From assembly GCA_014728085.1 (NCBI GenBank), contig WJMF01000103.1, forward strand, positions 34,661-98,660: DNA of 64,000 bases, written 5' to 3'. Positions 38,915 through 48,507 of this stretch are shown here, piece after piece. The first letter of the stretch is position 1, and every line of letters begins with the position of its first letter. This stretch comes from Candidatus Zhuqueibacterota bacterium. GTDB lineage: Bacteria; Zhuqueibacterota; Zhuqueibacteria; Residuimicrobiales; Oceaniaggregativiventaceae. The notes under the pieces are model-generated. The model was not told the DNA's origin. It searched no databases and saw nothing but the letters and a program-made list of their open reading frames with translations. Both the position numbers and the translations under genes were made by a program.

Positions 38915-39953
38915 GATGATCTCCTTCATCGTTGGATAGTGTTCGAAATTCAGAGCAAACCTCAGTTATAATTTGACTTTTCTCCTCATCCGGAAGAAAA
39001 GCGGCCCGGAGTCCATTCATCACCAAATTTTCCAGGTCCTGTTTGTCTAATTGATATATTTCAGCCGCCAGAATATATTCCTGTGTGAGTTCAGTGTTGA
39101 AAATCTGGGGATCGTCGGTATTCAGAGAGACCGGAATACCTTTTTTATAAAACGTATAAAATGGATGGTCATTAATTTTCTTTACCACATTCAGACGCAG
39201 GTTTGACGTCAGACACTGGGTTAATGGTATTTTATGGCGGCTTAGATGATCAACCAGGTCAGGGTCTTCGATAGCCCGTGTTCCGTGGTCGATTCGTTCG
39301 ACATTTAAACACTTTAGTGCGTTCCAGACGCTTTTAGGCCCGACCGCTTCACCGGCGTGTGCCGTGCGGTGCAAATCGAGCTGCTGTGCCAATAAAAACG
39401 CTTCGGTAAAAAGATCGGGGGGATATTTTGCCTCATCGCCTGATAATCCGATTCCGACGATAAAGGGATGATTGAGCAACGCGATCTTTTCGATTAATTG
39501 AATCGCTTCCTTGCCACCATAAAGACGCTGAATATTGACCACCATCTTTACAGCAATATCATGGTCAGCTTGAAACTCGACCACTGTCTGATAGATCGAT
39601 TCAACAACCTCCTTGAGCGTGTACCCCATATCGATATATTTCTGTACCGCGCAGTCAAATTCAACATATTTAACATTCTGAATCGCCAGAGAGGTGAGCA
39701 TCTCCAGGGTAATCTTTTGCAAATCTTCGAGAAAGCGAATATTGTTGGTAACACTTCGCATGCTGTTTACAAATTCGGCCAGATTGCGAAAACGATAGAG
39801 ATTTTTGATCTGATCCGGTTGCTCGGGAAGCGATGGTGAATTATTGCGACGCATCAGCTCAAGTGCCGTCTCTGGACGAATGGTGCCCTCCAGGTGAAGA
39901 TGAAGCTCTGCTTTTGGCATTCTCCTGATGAATGTTAAAAGATTTTCAATCAA
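38907..39953 (-). CDS. add: Adenosine deaminase
   Basis: MPKAELHLHLEGTIRPETAL, HAGEAVGP, RIDHGTRAIED, SLNTDDPQIF. Confidence 0.92.
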   Translation of the reverse strand: MIENLLTFIRRMPKAELHLHLEGTIRPETALELMRRNNSPSLPEQPDQIKNLYRFRNLAEFVNSMRSVTNNIRFLEDLQKITLEMLTSLAIQNVKYVEFDCAVQKYIDMGYTLKEVVESIYQTVVEFQADHDIAVKMVVNIQRLYGGKEAIQLIEKIALLNHPFIVGIGLSGDEAKYPPDLFTEAFLLAQQLDLHRTAHAGEAVGPKSVWNALKCLNVERIDHGTRAIEDPDLVDHLSRHKIPLTQCLTSNLRLNVVKKINDHPFYTFYKKGIPVSLNTDDPQIFNTELTQEYILAAEIYQLDKQDLENLVMNGLRAAFLPDEEKSQIITEVCSEFRTLSNDEGDHHE

Positions 39954-40011
39954 TACCGTATATCCTCTGGATTCATCTTCATGGAACTGTCCGTATAAAT
40001 AAAACTATGAA

Positions 40012-43000
40012 TTATTTCATGAAAAACAAGTCTTTTCTGAAAATGCCCTGGAGAAAACCAATTCGATCCACATTGACACTCACCGCCCCGTAACTTTCAT
40101 CAACTCTGCCTTCGAGCAAATAGGGACGCGTATATGAAATCATGTGTACGAATTTTTGGTAAGCCTTTGGAAAAAAAACGGTTTCATAGATTGCAGTGGT
40201 ATCTTCAAAACTCATAAACTCCATCATCTGTTGATTTTTGGTGCTAACCATTTTCCTGGTGACCAGCCATCCAAGCAGCCGAACCCGTTTACCGGCAAAT
40301 TTTTCCAGATCTTTTCCGCGAACGACATCGGCTGTTTTGTCTTTGTAAAGCCATAATGGATGTCGGGAGATCAAAAATCCCAGCGTTTCCAGTTCAAATC
40401 TGATCAACTCTTTTTCGCTAAAAGGCTGCGGAGATGGAAGCGTTGCTGCGGTCTCGCTTTCCTGGTGAAAGAGAGAAAGCGTGGAACCGGAATCCACCTT
40501 TCGTTCCGACTGGTACCATTTTAACCGCCACAGCAGTTTGGGGCGGTTGTGATCGAGACTATCGAAACATCCGGCTTTGATCAATATGGTTACGTCGGAA
40601 GGCGGTATTTTGACCCGTCCCATAAAATCATCAAAACCTGTAAATTCTCCGCCGCGCCGGCGCGCATCGAGCAGGGCTTTCACTGAGCGGTGTGACAAAT
40701 TTTGCAATTGCATCAATCCCACGCGTATTTCCCGATTCTTACCGGTGTAGGGCATCTCGCTTTTATTTATATCCGGCATCAGCACCGTCACCCCCATACG
40801 CCGTGCCTCTGAGATATAGGCAAAAGTGGAGTAATAGCCGCCGCGGTTGGAGATAACTGCGGCCATAAATTCCGCCGGAAAATGAGCCCGCAAATAAGCG
40901 GCTTTAAATGAAACCAGAGCATAGGAGGCTGAATGCGGTTTGCAAAAACTATAGCCGGCAAAGCTTTCAATCATATGCCATATTTTTTCAATCGTTTCTC
41001 TTTTCACGCCCTTGTTTTCGGCGCCGGCGTAAAAACGATCTTTATAGTGCTGAATCTTCTCTTTCTTGTTCTTTTTCGACATGATTTTGCGCAAATAATC
41101 GGCATCAGCAGAAGAAAAGCCGGCGAGAGCCATAGCAGCCCTGGAAACATCTTCCTGATAGACCATGATACCATATGTCTCTTTTAAAAGCACTTCCAGT
41201 ACGGGATGAAGAGGTTTGTAAGCGCCGCCTTTGAGCCTGCGCACATATTCGTTGATATAGGTGTTGGCAGCCGGACGAATGATGGAACTGTGAATAACCA
41301 AATGCTCAAAACCACCGCAGCCCGTTTTTCGCTGTAGCTGGCGCATAGCCGGAGATTCGACGTAAAAAACCCCGATCGTTTCTCCCTTTGCCAGGGTTAC
41401 ACGGGTCTTTTTATCCTCTAGTGGATTCCATCCGGCATAATCAATCCTGGTATTTGTATTTTTTTGTACGGCAATCAAGGTATCGCGAATGACGGCCAAA
41501 GAGCGATTCCCGAGAATATCGATCTTGATCAATCCCATCTCTTCGGCCTGGTCTTTTTCCCATTGTATGACCGGAATGATCCCGTTCGATGATCGGGGAA
41601 AATCCTCTCTCTGCTCAATGCTTCCGGTTGGATTGAGTATTTTTTTAGCCGGTTGAACGGGGACATAATTGTCCATTCCATCCGGTGCGATAACGACGCC
41701 GCCGCAGTGAACGGAAAGATAGCGCGGGAAACCGCGAATTCGTTCAGCATACTGCAAAATCTCGGGCCAGGGGTCCGTCAAATCGATATGCTTGAATACA
41801 GGGTGAACACTGATATAATCGGACAGGCGTCCGGGTTGATAATAACCGGCGATCCGTTTGGATATGTTGTTGATTTCCGTTTCCGGTATTCCATAGACCT
41901 TGGCCACTTCGCGCACAGCAGAGCGAGCCTTGAAACCGTTGTGATTGGAAATCATCGCTGCGCAGCCGGAACCGTATTTTGAAAAAATAAAGTCAAGAAC
42001 ATCATCTCTTTCGTCCCAGGGAAAATCCACATCAATATCAGGCGGATCTGTTCGTCCCGGGTTCAGAAAACGATCGAAAAAAAGATCATGCGCGATCGGA
42101 TCGACGTGAGTAATACCGAGACAATAGCTAACAATACTGGCAGCCGCGGAACCGCGTCCACAGGTTCGAGGCGCTTTGGCAACGATATCTGCAACCACCA
42201 AAAAATAGGGCGCAAACCCTTTTTGATGAATTAATTTCAACTCATAATTGATTCGCCTGCGGACAGCATCGCCGATATGACCGTATCGCCATTGTGCCCC
42301 CGTTTCGACGCGTTGCCATAAAATGGACTGGGCGTCCTTTCCGTCCTGCCTGGGATAGGAAGCGAAAACAAAATGACCAAACCCAAAATTAAAGCTGCAG
42401 TCAAGAGCGATTTTGCGACTGTTGGCAATCGCTTCCTCCGCACAGGGTAACGCCTTTTCTATGGCCGGCGGATCACAAAGCCAGGCGCGGGGATGACAGA
42501 CGCTGTCGACGGGGAGTCGTTGCAGGGTCGTGTTCAGATCGATAGCCCGCAATAGCTTGTGCAGAAACCAGTCCCGGGGCGACAAGAGATACGCATCAGC
42601 CGTGGCGACAACCGGCAAACCGTGCTGCCGGGAAAACTGCAGCAGATGCTCGCTTTGACGAAACGGCACCACCTCCACGTAGAGATCCGATGTTCCGCGA
42701 CGCCCGGCAAGGGCGGCTAATAGCTCGGTGTCATCGCTGATCACCACCACATGGCTTGATAACGGAACCTCTGTTTTCAGATCCAGGTCCTTCTCATTGT
42801 GCAACCGTCGCAAAATATGACAGAGGTGAGTATAACCGCTGTGATTTTTTGCCAGCATCACGCAGCGATTTCTTGTTGTAACCAGTTCAGCACCGATGAG
42901 CGGCTTTATCCCGCTTCGCCGCGCCTCCTGTAGAAACCACCCCAGGCCATAAATGCCGTTGCGGTCGGTGATAGCCAAATGTGTCATACCCATTTCCGCA

Positions 43001-43086
43001 GCCTTTTCACAAAGCTGCCTAATCGACGCGGTTCCACGGCAAAAACTAAAATGGGAATGTACATGTAAATGAGTAAAGAGGCTCAT
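40012..43086 (-). CDS. dnaE2: Error-prone DNA polymerase III alpha subunit, DnaE2-type
   Basis: 1024 aa; PHP HLHVHSHFSFCRGTASI, PPDIDVDFPWDERDDVLDFI, MGLIKIDILGNRSLAVI; associated with lexA/ImuB-like gene. Confidence 0.9.
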   Translation of the reverse strand: MSLFTHLHVHSHFSFCRGTASIRQLCEKAAEMGMTHLAITDRNGIYGLGWFLQEARRSGIKPLIGAELVTTRNRCVMLAKNHSGYTHLCHILRRLHNEKDLDLKTEVPLSSHVVVISDDTELLAALAGRRGTSDLYVEVVPFRQSEHLLQFSRQHGLPVVATADAYLLSPRDWFLHKLLRAIDLNTTLQRLPVDSVCHPRAWLCDPPAIEKALPCAEEAIANSRKIALDCSFNFGFGHFVFASYPRQDGKDAQSILWQRVETGAQWRYGHIGDAVRRRINYELKLIHQKGFAPYFLVVADIVAKAPRTCGRGSAAASIVSYCLGITHVDPIAHDLFFDRFLNPGRTDPPDIDVDFPWDERDDVLDFIFSKYGSGCAAMISNHNGFKARSAVREVAKVYGIPETEINNISKRIAGYYQPGRLSDYISVHPVFKHIDLTDPWPEILQYAERIRGFPRYLSVHCGGVVIAPDGMDNYVPVQPAKKILNPTGSIEQREDFPRSSNGIIPVIQWEKDQAEEMGLIKIDILGNRSLAVIRDTLIAVQKNTNTRIDYAGWNPLEDKKTRVTLAKGETIGVFYVESPAMRQLQRKTGCGGFEHLVIHSSIIRPAANTYINEYVRRLKGGAYKPLHPVLEVLLKETYGIMVYQEDVSRAAMALAGFSSADADYLRKIMSKKNKKEKIQHYKDRFYAGAENKGVKRETIEKIWHMIESFAGYSFCKPHSASYALVSFKAAYLRAHFPAEFMAAVISNRGGYYSTFAYISEARRMGVTVLMPDINKSEMPYTGKNREIRVGLMQLQNLSHRSVKALLDARRRGGEFTGFDDFMGRVKIPPSDVTILIKAGCFDSLDHNRPKLLWRLKWYQSERKVDSGSTLSLFHQESETAATLPSPQPFSEKELIRFELETLGFLISRHPLWLYKDKTADVVRGKDLEKFAGKRVRLLGWLVTRKMVSTKNQQMMEFMSFEDTTAIYETVFFPKAYQKFVHMISYTRPYLLEGRVDESYGAVSVNVDRIGFLQGIFRKDLFFMK

Positions 43087-43110
43087 AGTGCTAAACGATA
43101 TTCAAAAAAA

Positions 43111-44274
43111 TCAAACAACCGGCATTTGATAAAGGGTATAAATTTTGGAAAGATCAGCACCGGCCCAATCCAGCACCCGCGTCACCAATACATTGTCTTC
43201 CAGTACCCAGCCGATATCGGCATACTCGTATTTTTCATCTTCGGTATACTTTTTTTGTTTTACCAGCATGATGCTGTCCAGCCCCAATCGTTGAAACTTT
43301 CGTTTTACCCCCATATAGCCGAACCGGTAGCCTTTGACCCGGTTTTTCAAAAACAGCATCTTTGCCGCGCGCAAGACTTCGCAGCGACGACACCAGGAGA
43401 GCGGTTTCATGACCTCAAAAATATTGGGTACGGCGCCAAAAAAAGCGGCGGGTTCACCTTTTACGTAAAGGAAAAGAAAAAGTCCGGGTTTTAATATGAG
43501 TTGCATATCTTTAATATTGGTTTCAAACTCTTCACGGGTAAAGGGAACAAATCCCCAGTTATTGGTCCAGGCGTCGTTGTAAATCTCAAACATCTCGCGG
43601 GTGCGTTCTTCGGTGGATCGCTGATCCCAGGTTTCAATTGTAACCTCGTAGCGCTTGATGACCTTGTCCGCTACCCGATACGCCTTTTCGCCCCACTCGG
43701 TTCCGACTTTAAATTCCCACGATTTGACGCGTTTAATCTTTTCAAACCCGGCCTTTTCGATCATATCGGCATAATAGGGTTTATTATAGTGATAGTAAAT
43801 AACCGGTCGCGTATCAAAGCCATGCGTTAATACGCCCGGAGTGGCTTCATTTACCGGTAAATTCTGCGGCCCGCGGATATGCTGCATACCCTGCCGCTTT
43901 AACCACTCGCTTGCAGCCGCGATTAATGCGTCGGTTACCGTTTGCTCCTCAATGGTTTCAAATTGACCGAAAAATCCGACTTTATCCTTCCAGTGACGGT
44001 TATGATTATGATTGACAAAAGCATTACAACGACCCACCAGCTCACCGTTCTGATAGGCGAGAAAGAAACGCATATCCGCGTGTTTGAAAAACAAATTTTG
44101 AGGTTCAAAAAAACCGGTCATACCGATGAGTGAAAATCCGAGATATTCGTAATCAAGCAAAGGGACGAATTGAGGATCATTTTCATAATGTTTCCAGTGA
44201 AAATCGATAAATGTCCGAAGCCTTTTCTTGTCGCTGTTGTCAAAAGATACAATCTCAACCTCTGAACGGTTCAT
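43111..44274 (-). CDS. GNAT-like acyltransferase-fold protein, function unknown
   Basis: RTFIDFHWKHYENDPQFVPLL, FFLAYQNGELVGRCNAFVNHNHN; strong SD GGAGGAGGTG. Confidence 0.75.
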   Translation of the reverse strand: MNRSEVEIVSFDNSDKKRLRTFIDFHWKHYENDPQFVPLLDYEYLGFSLIGMTGFFEPQNLFFKHADMRFFLAYQNGELVGRCNAFVNHNHNRHWKDKVGFFGQFETIEEQTVTDALIAAASEWLKRQGMQHIRGPQNLPVNEATPGVLTHGFDTRPVIYYHYNKPYYADMIEKAGFEKIKRVKSWEFKVGTEWGEKAYRVADKVIKRYEVTIETWDQRSTEERTREMFEIYNDAWTNNWGFVPFTREEFETNIKDMQLILKPGLFLFLYVKGEPAAFFGAVPNIFEVMKPLSWCRRCEVLRAAKMLFLKNRVKGYRFGYMGVKRKFQRLGLDSIMLVKQKKYTEDEKYEYADIGWVLEDNVLVTRVLDWAGADLSKIYTLYQMPVV

Positions 44275-44432
44275 AACACCTCCTCCATTTTTTTGTTAAT
44301 CTACTCAAGTAAAAGCAAAATTGAAACATAAAATATTCTGCCGGCCCTTTGAGCGCGTCAACCGTCGAAGATGTATCATATTGCCTTTACGTGCTCGCCA
44401 AAATATTCCAAAATCCAGACGATACTCGAACG

Positions 44433-45605
44433 TTATGCGGCACGGCCGAACTGGATCGCGTCTTCGCCATAGCGGTTGCGAATTTCATCCATAGCCGCCC
44501 GCAAGGCCGCAAGCTTGTGATCCACCGGCGGTGCAAAAAGCGATAATTGTCGCGGAGCAGGACATAAACGCTGCAGACGCAGAACGAGTTTCCGAACCCG
44601 GACTCGTAAAAGCTGACGCTCAAAAATACGTTGCGCCAGGGAGAGCAATTCCTGTTCATTTGCGGTAGCGCCAAAGCAGCGCTGAAGGGTATGAATCTTG
44701 TGATTCGAATAGTGAACATCTATAGATAAACGCCGGGTGCTGAGGTGGGTTTGTCGTAAACGGCGCGTGGCAGCATAGAGCAAACGGTACAAGTTGCGGC
44801 AAAGCAAGTCGTAATCGTTGCTGTCTTGATGCAGCTTTACAACCTCCACGATCTGAGGGCTGCGTTTCGAAGGCTGGACCGGACGGTTATCAATGCCATG
44901 AGCACGTTGATATAAAAGACGGCCAAACCGGCCAAAAACCATTTGCAGGTGCTCGACCGAAATCAGACAAAGCTCGCGTATAATTCGAACATTCAGGTCC
45001 ACCAGGGTGTTGCGTACCGGTGACTTGACACCGGGCAAAAATCCTATATTCAGGGGAGCAAGAAACCCGGACTCATCTCCGGGACGCACATCGATCAGGC
45101 TCTGTAATTCCCCTTCAAACGCCGCAATATCCGAGGCCACTTTGCTGACCAATTTATTGCCGGCAACGCCGACATTGGCGGGTAACTGTAGCTCCTGCAG
45201 GATATCCCTTTGCGCCTTTGCCGCTGCATCCTTGATACCGCCAAATAATCTTCCGGATCCGGTCATATCGACATAAGCATGACCAAAGCGCAACGGCTCG
45301 ATAACCGGCGAAAACCGGGACAAAACCGTACCCATTGCCAAAGTCACACGCCGATAAAGGGCATGGTTGGGAGGTAAAACACAAAGATCGGAACAATTCT
45401 TTAAGGCCTGCTGCAACGGTAACCCCGCTCTGACCCCCTGCTGACGCGCCTCGAATGACGCTGTGCACACCAATGAACGCGAAACATTTTGCACCGCTAT
45501 CGCCACCGGTCGCTGACGTAAACGAGGCTCCAAAACACGCTCCACCGCAATAGCAAAATCCGCAACATCGATATGAACGACCGCCCGATTTACCAACTCT
45601 GCCAC
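44433..45605 (-). CDS. Y-family DNA polymerase-like protein, ImuB-like (catalytic D-E pair lost, C-terminal QLSLF clamp motif)
   Basis: AVVHIDVADFAIAVERVL, PLRFGHAYVDMTGSGRLFGG, PANVGVAGNKLVSKVASDIA; QLSLF near C-terminus. Confidence 0.88.
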   Translation of the reverse strand: MAELVNRAVVHIDVADFAIAVERVLEPRLRQRPVAIAVQNVSRSLVCTASFEARQQGVRAGLPLQQALKNCSDLCVLPPNHALYRRVTLAMGTVLSRFSPVIEPLRFGHAYVDMTGSGRLFGGIKDAAAKAQRDILQELQLPANVGVAGNKLVSKVASDIAAFEGELQSLIDVRPGDESGFLAPLNIGFLPGVKSPVRNTLVDLNVRIIRELCLISVEHLQMVFGRFGRLLYQRAHGIDNRPVQPSKRSPQIVEVVKLHQDSNDYDLLCRNLYRLLYAATRRLRQTHLSTRRLSIDVHYSNHKIHTLQRCFGATANEQELLSLAQRIFERQLLRVRVRKLVLRLQRLCPAPRQLSLFAPPVDHKLAALRAAMDEIRNRYGEDAIQFGRAA

Positions 45606-45608
45606 CTC

Positions 45609-46229
45609 CTATTCAACCGTTTCCCGCATCAATGCCACCACCCGCCCCTGAACCGACCAGTCCCGTTCCGGAAAAATATCGGTAAAAGCCGGGTTTTCCG
45701 CCTTGAGGTAACGAACACCCTCTTTGACCACCAAACGCTTAACCGTCGCATCCCCTTCGATCAAGGCCACAACAACCTGCCCGGAATCCGCCATGGTCTG
45801 CGACCGTACAATTACCAAATCCCCGTCCAGAATACCCGCATTTTGCATACTCTTCCCGTCAACGCGCAACAAAAAATGCCGGCCGCTGCCGACAAGCAAA
45901 TAGGAAGGAACAGCGATATAACGCTCAACATTTTCCTCCGCCAACATGGGTAACCCGGCCGTAACCGTACCCACCAGAGGCAATTGAACCTCTTCAGCGG
46001 CGGCCAATACACCGCGATCTTCCAAAACCTGAATGCCACGGGCCTTGTTGCGCTCCCACAAAATATATCCCTTACGAGCCAAAACACTCAAATACTTTAT
46101 GGCTGTATTGCGGGAAGCACACCCCAGCGCATGAGTCAACTCCTGAAGCGTCGGAGGATAACCCAATGCTTTAATATTGTCCAAAATAAGTTGAAAAGCT
46201 CTTTCTTGTTTGGGCGTCAATTTTTCCAT
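45609..46229 (-). CDS. lexA: Transcriptional repressor LexA
   Basis: LTPKQERAFQLILDNIKALGYPPTLQEL HTH; cleavage site VTAGLP; GKSMQNAGI Ser and DATVKRL Lys. Confidence 0.96.
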   Translation of the reverse strand: MEKLTPKQERAFQLILDNIKALGYPPTLQELTHALGCASRNTAIKYLSVLARKGYILWERNKARGIQVLEDRGVLAAAEEVQLPLVGTVTAGLPMLAEENVERYIAVPSYLLVGSGRHFLLRVDGKSMQNAGILDGDLVIVRSQTMADSGQVVVALIEGDATVKRLVVKEGVRYLKAENPAFTDIFPERDWSVQGRVVALMRETVE

Positions 46230-46243
46230 GACCCCTCCTGATT

Positions 46244-46261
46244 GGTGACAATAAATTCACC
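46244..46261. promoter_or_regulatory. Candidate LexA operator (GGTGA-N8-TCACC)
   Basis: Inverted repeat between the predicted -10 and start codon of lexA. Confidence 0.4.
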
Positions 46262-46263
46262 TA

Positions 46264-46292
46264 AATATACCATTTCAAGACCAAAAAGTCAA
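46264..46292 (-). promoter_or_regulatory. Putative sigma-70-type lexA promoter
   Basis: Minus strand TTGACT (46287-46292), 17 bp spacer, TATATT (46264-46269). Confidence 0.65.
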
Positions 46293-46316
46293 GAAAAAGT
46301 GTACATAAGGCCACCT

Positions 46317-46547
46317 TTATTGTTGATCAGGAACATTTAAGAGGGTCATCAGACGTTTATGAACATGAGGAGGGACCTGTTTATCTTCCAGACAACGAAA
46401 TAAATTGACGGTATTGCGAATGGAGTTGAGCTGATTGCGACATTCGGAACATTTTTCCAAATGCGTGGCAATCTCGCGACAAACCGGAGAGTTAATATCC
46501 TCGGAGAGCTCGTCACAGATACGTTCCAATAATGTTTGACAATCCAT
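46317..46547 (-). CDS. Zinc-finger (anti-sigma-like) protein
   Basis: MDCQTLLERICDELSED...HLEKCSECRNQL: HxxxCxxC ZAS-type motif. Confidence 0.7.
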   Translation of the reverse strand: MDCQTLLERICDELSEDINSPVCREIATHLEKCSECRNQLNSIRNTVNLFRCLEDKQVPPHVHKRLMTLLNVPDQQ

Positions 46548-46643
46548 AATATCCCCATTTGTAATAAGATTGTTCATTGTTGTTGCACCAAAACATCCAT
46601 ACACAGATTAGATGCAAACAAGAGCGAAATGTTTCACCCTATC

Positions 46644-47846
46644 CTAGCGAATTTTAAATAATTTAACTTTAACAATTCTGCGCTCATCCGATTGTAAAAC
46701 GCGGACAATGCCGTTACTCAGTTTAATTTTGGTACCGGCCCCGGGGATTTTTCCGAGTTCCTGCATGATAAATCCACCGATGGTGACGTATTCCCCAACC
46801 GGGACATCAAAGCCATATTTTTCCCGCAAATCATCGATTTTGGTGCGGCCATCCGCAATAAGGACTTTGCTGTCAATAACCCGAATAAAATGAGTGATAT
46901 CATCAAATTCATCGATAATATCGCCGAAAAGTTCTTCGATAATATCTTCAATGGTAACCAAACCGGCAACACCGCCATGTTCATCTACCACCAGAGCGAT
47001 GGAAAGACGATTGTTTCGCAACTGCGACAGGGCATTGATAGCGCGGGTGTTCTCCGGCAGAAATAAAGCCGGCCGTATAGTCTGTTTGATGCTGTGTTGT
47101 GTTCTTAAAAAGTCGAGTAAATAAACAAACCCGACTATCTGGTCAATATTGTGTCGAAAAACCGGCAGGCGCGAAAATCCACTTTCCTTGAAAACCAGCA
47201 AAAGCTGATCGGTATCCATGTTTTCATCAACCGCCACAATGTCTGTACGGGGAATCATGACTTCATCAAGGCGTTTACTGCCGATTTTAACGGCACGGGC
47301 GATCAGTTGATGCTCATGACGGTTGATTTGAGTCTGGCTCGAGTATTTTCGCACCAGTACAGGTAAATCCATTTTGCGAAAAAAGGTGATTGCGCTCTTG
47401 CGCCGATCTCCCATGACGACAACCAAAATTTGCACTGTCCATTCAGCAATGTGGATAATCGGGAAAAAAAGAATGTAAAAGCTATGCATGAGAAAAGGGG
47501 TAAAATGAACCAGCCGGTTGGGCATTTGTTGTGCAATGCTCTTGGGAATCACTTCACCGAATATAAGCAGAAAGGAGGTGGTAAAAAGAACCAATAAAGA
47601 GTCCGGCATAAATGGCGAAAAAACCAGAACCGCAAGCGAGGAACAAGCCACCATAACGATATTGTTTCCCACCAACGTGGTTGTCAGATAGCGGCTGTCG
47701 TCGGACAGAAGACGGGCCCGGCTGCTGTCTTTGCGATGACTTTTTACCAAAATCTTAAAACGGTTGGCTGAAATGTATGCCGTCTCGCCCGAAGAAAAAA
47801 AAGCGCTCAAAATCAGGGTTAAAACAAACAATATTTCCATGATCAC
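46644..47846 (-). CDS. Hemolysin family protein (CNNM + CBS + CorC/HlyC)
   Basis: FFSSGETAYISANRFK, VMIPRTDIVAVDE, VVDEHGGVAGLVTIEDIIEELFGDI. Confidence 0.95.
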   Translation of the reverse strand: MIMEILFVLTLILSAFFSSGETAYISANRFKILVKSHRKDSSRARLLSDDSRYLTTTLVGNNIVMVACSSLAVLVFSPFMPDSLLVLFTTSFLLIFGEVIPKSIAQQMPNRLVHFTPFLMHSFYILFFPIIHIAEWTVQILVVVMGDRRKSAITFFRKMDLPVLVRKYSSQTQINRHEHQLIARAVKIGSKRLDEVMIPRTDIVAVDENMDTDQLLLVFKESGFSRLPVFRHNIDQIVGFVYLLDFLRTQHSIKQTIRPALFLPENTRAINALSQLRNNRLSIALVVDEHGGVAGLVTIEDIIEELFGDIIDEFDDITHFIRVIDSKVLIADGRTKIDDLREKYGFDVPVGEYVTIGGFIMQELGKIPGAGTKIKLSNGIVRVLQSDERRIVKVKLFKIR

Positions 47847-48454
47847 AATGTATTGACCTTAATTTTGCCACCACTGATGTGGGTGAGTTCTTCGATAAAA
47901 GCGTCAGCATGATCTTTTCGAATGAGAATCGTCTCGTCGACCGAAACGGAATAATCAACATGCTGTATTTGCGCATTATATTTATTTACCAACTTGTCAA
48001 CCTGCCCGGTCAGCACGTAGGGAAAATTGAATTGCAGGCGTTGCGACAGGTATTTGACAATGATCTTCGCCTCTTGCAAGGCAAGATTGGCACTATCCGT
48101 ATAGGCCCGGACCAGCCCACCGGTACCAAGCCTGGTGCCGCCAAAATAGCGGGTAACAACCACCACCACATTGAAAAGCCGGCGACCTGAAATTACAGTT
48201 AATATAGGTCGTCCCGCCGTGCCGGACGGTTCGCCGTCATCGCTTTGACGGGTAATGAGATCCGCAGGATACCCCGTTCTGTAGGCATAACAGTTATGGG
48301 TGGCGTCGTGGTATTGCTTTGAAATATCTTCAACCACTTTTTCAGCCTGTCCCGGCGTTTCAACATGCCGGGCATGGACGATGAATTTCGAGCCTTTCAC
48401 TTTCAGCTCGGCAGTGGCTGAATTGCGAATGGTTTTATATGAAATCCTGTTCAT
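47843..48454 (-). CDS. YigZ/IMPACT family protein
   Basis: KGSKFIVHARHVETPGQAEKVVEDISKQYHDATHNCYAYR, SDDGEPSGTAGRPIL, VVVVTRYFGGTRLGTGGLVRAY. Confidence 0.95.
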   Translation of the reverse strand: MNRISYKTIRNSATAELKVKGSKFIVHARHVETPGQAEKVVEDISKQYHDATHNCYAYRTGYPADLITRQSDDGEPSGTAGRPILTVISGRRLFNVVVVVTRYFGGTRLGTGGLVRAYTDSANLALQEAKIIVKYLSQRLQFNFPYVLTGQVDKLVNKYNAQIQHVDYSVSVDETILIRKDHADAFIEELTHISGGKIKVNTL

Positions 48455-48507
48455 AGGGAAATTCAAGTAAACAGAGAAATGTAAGAAGAATTGAACAAAA
48501 ATCAAAA

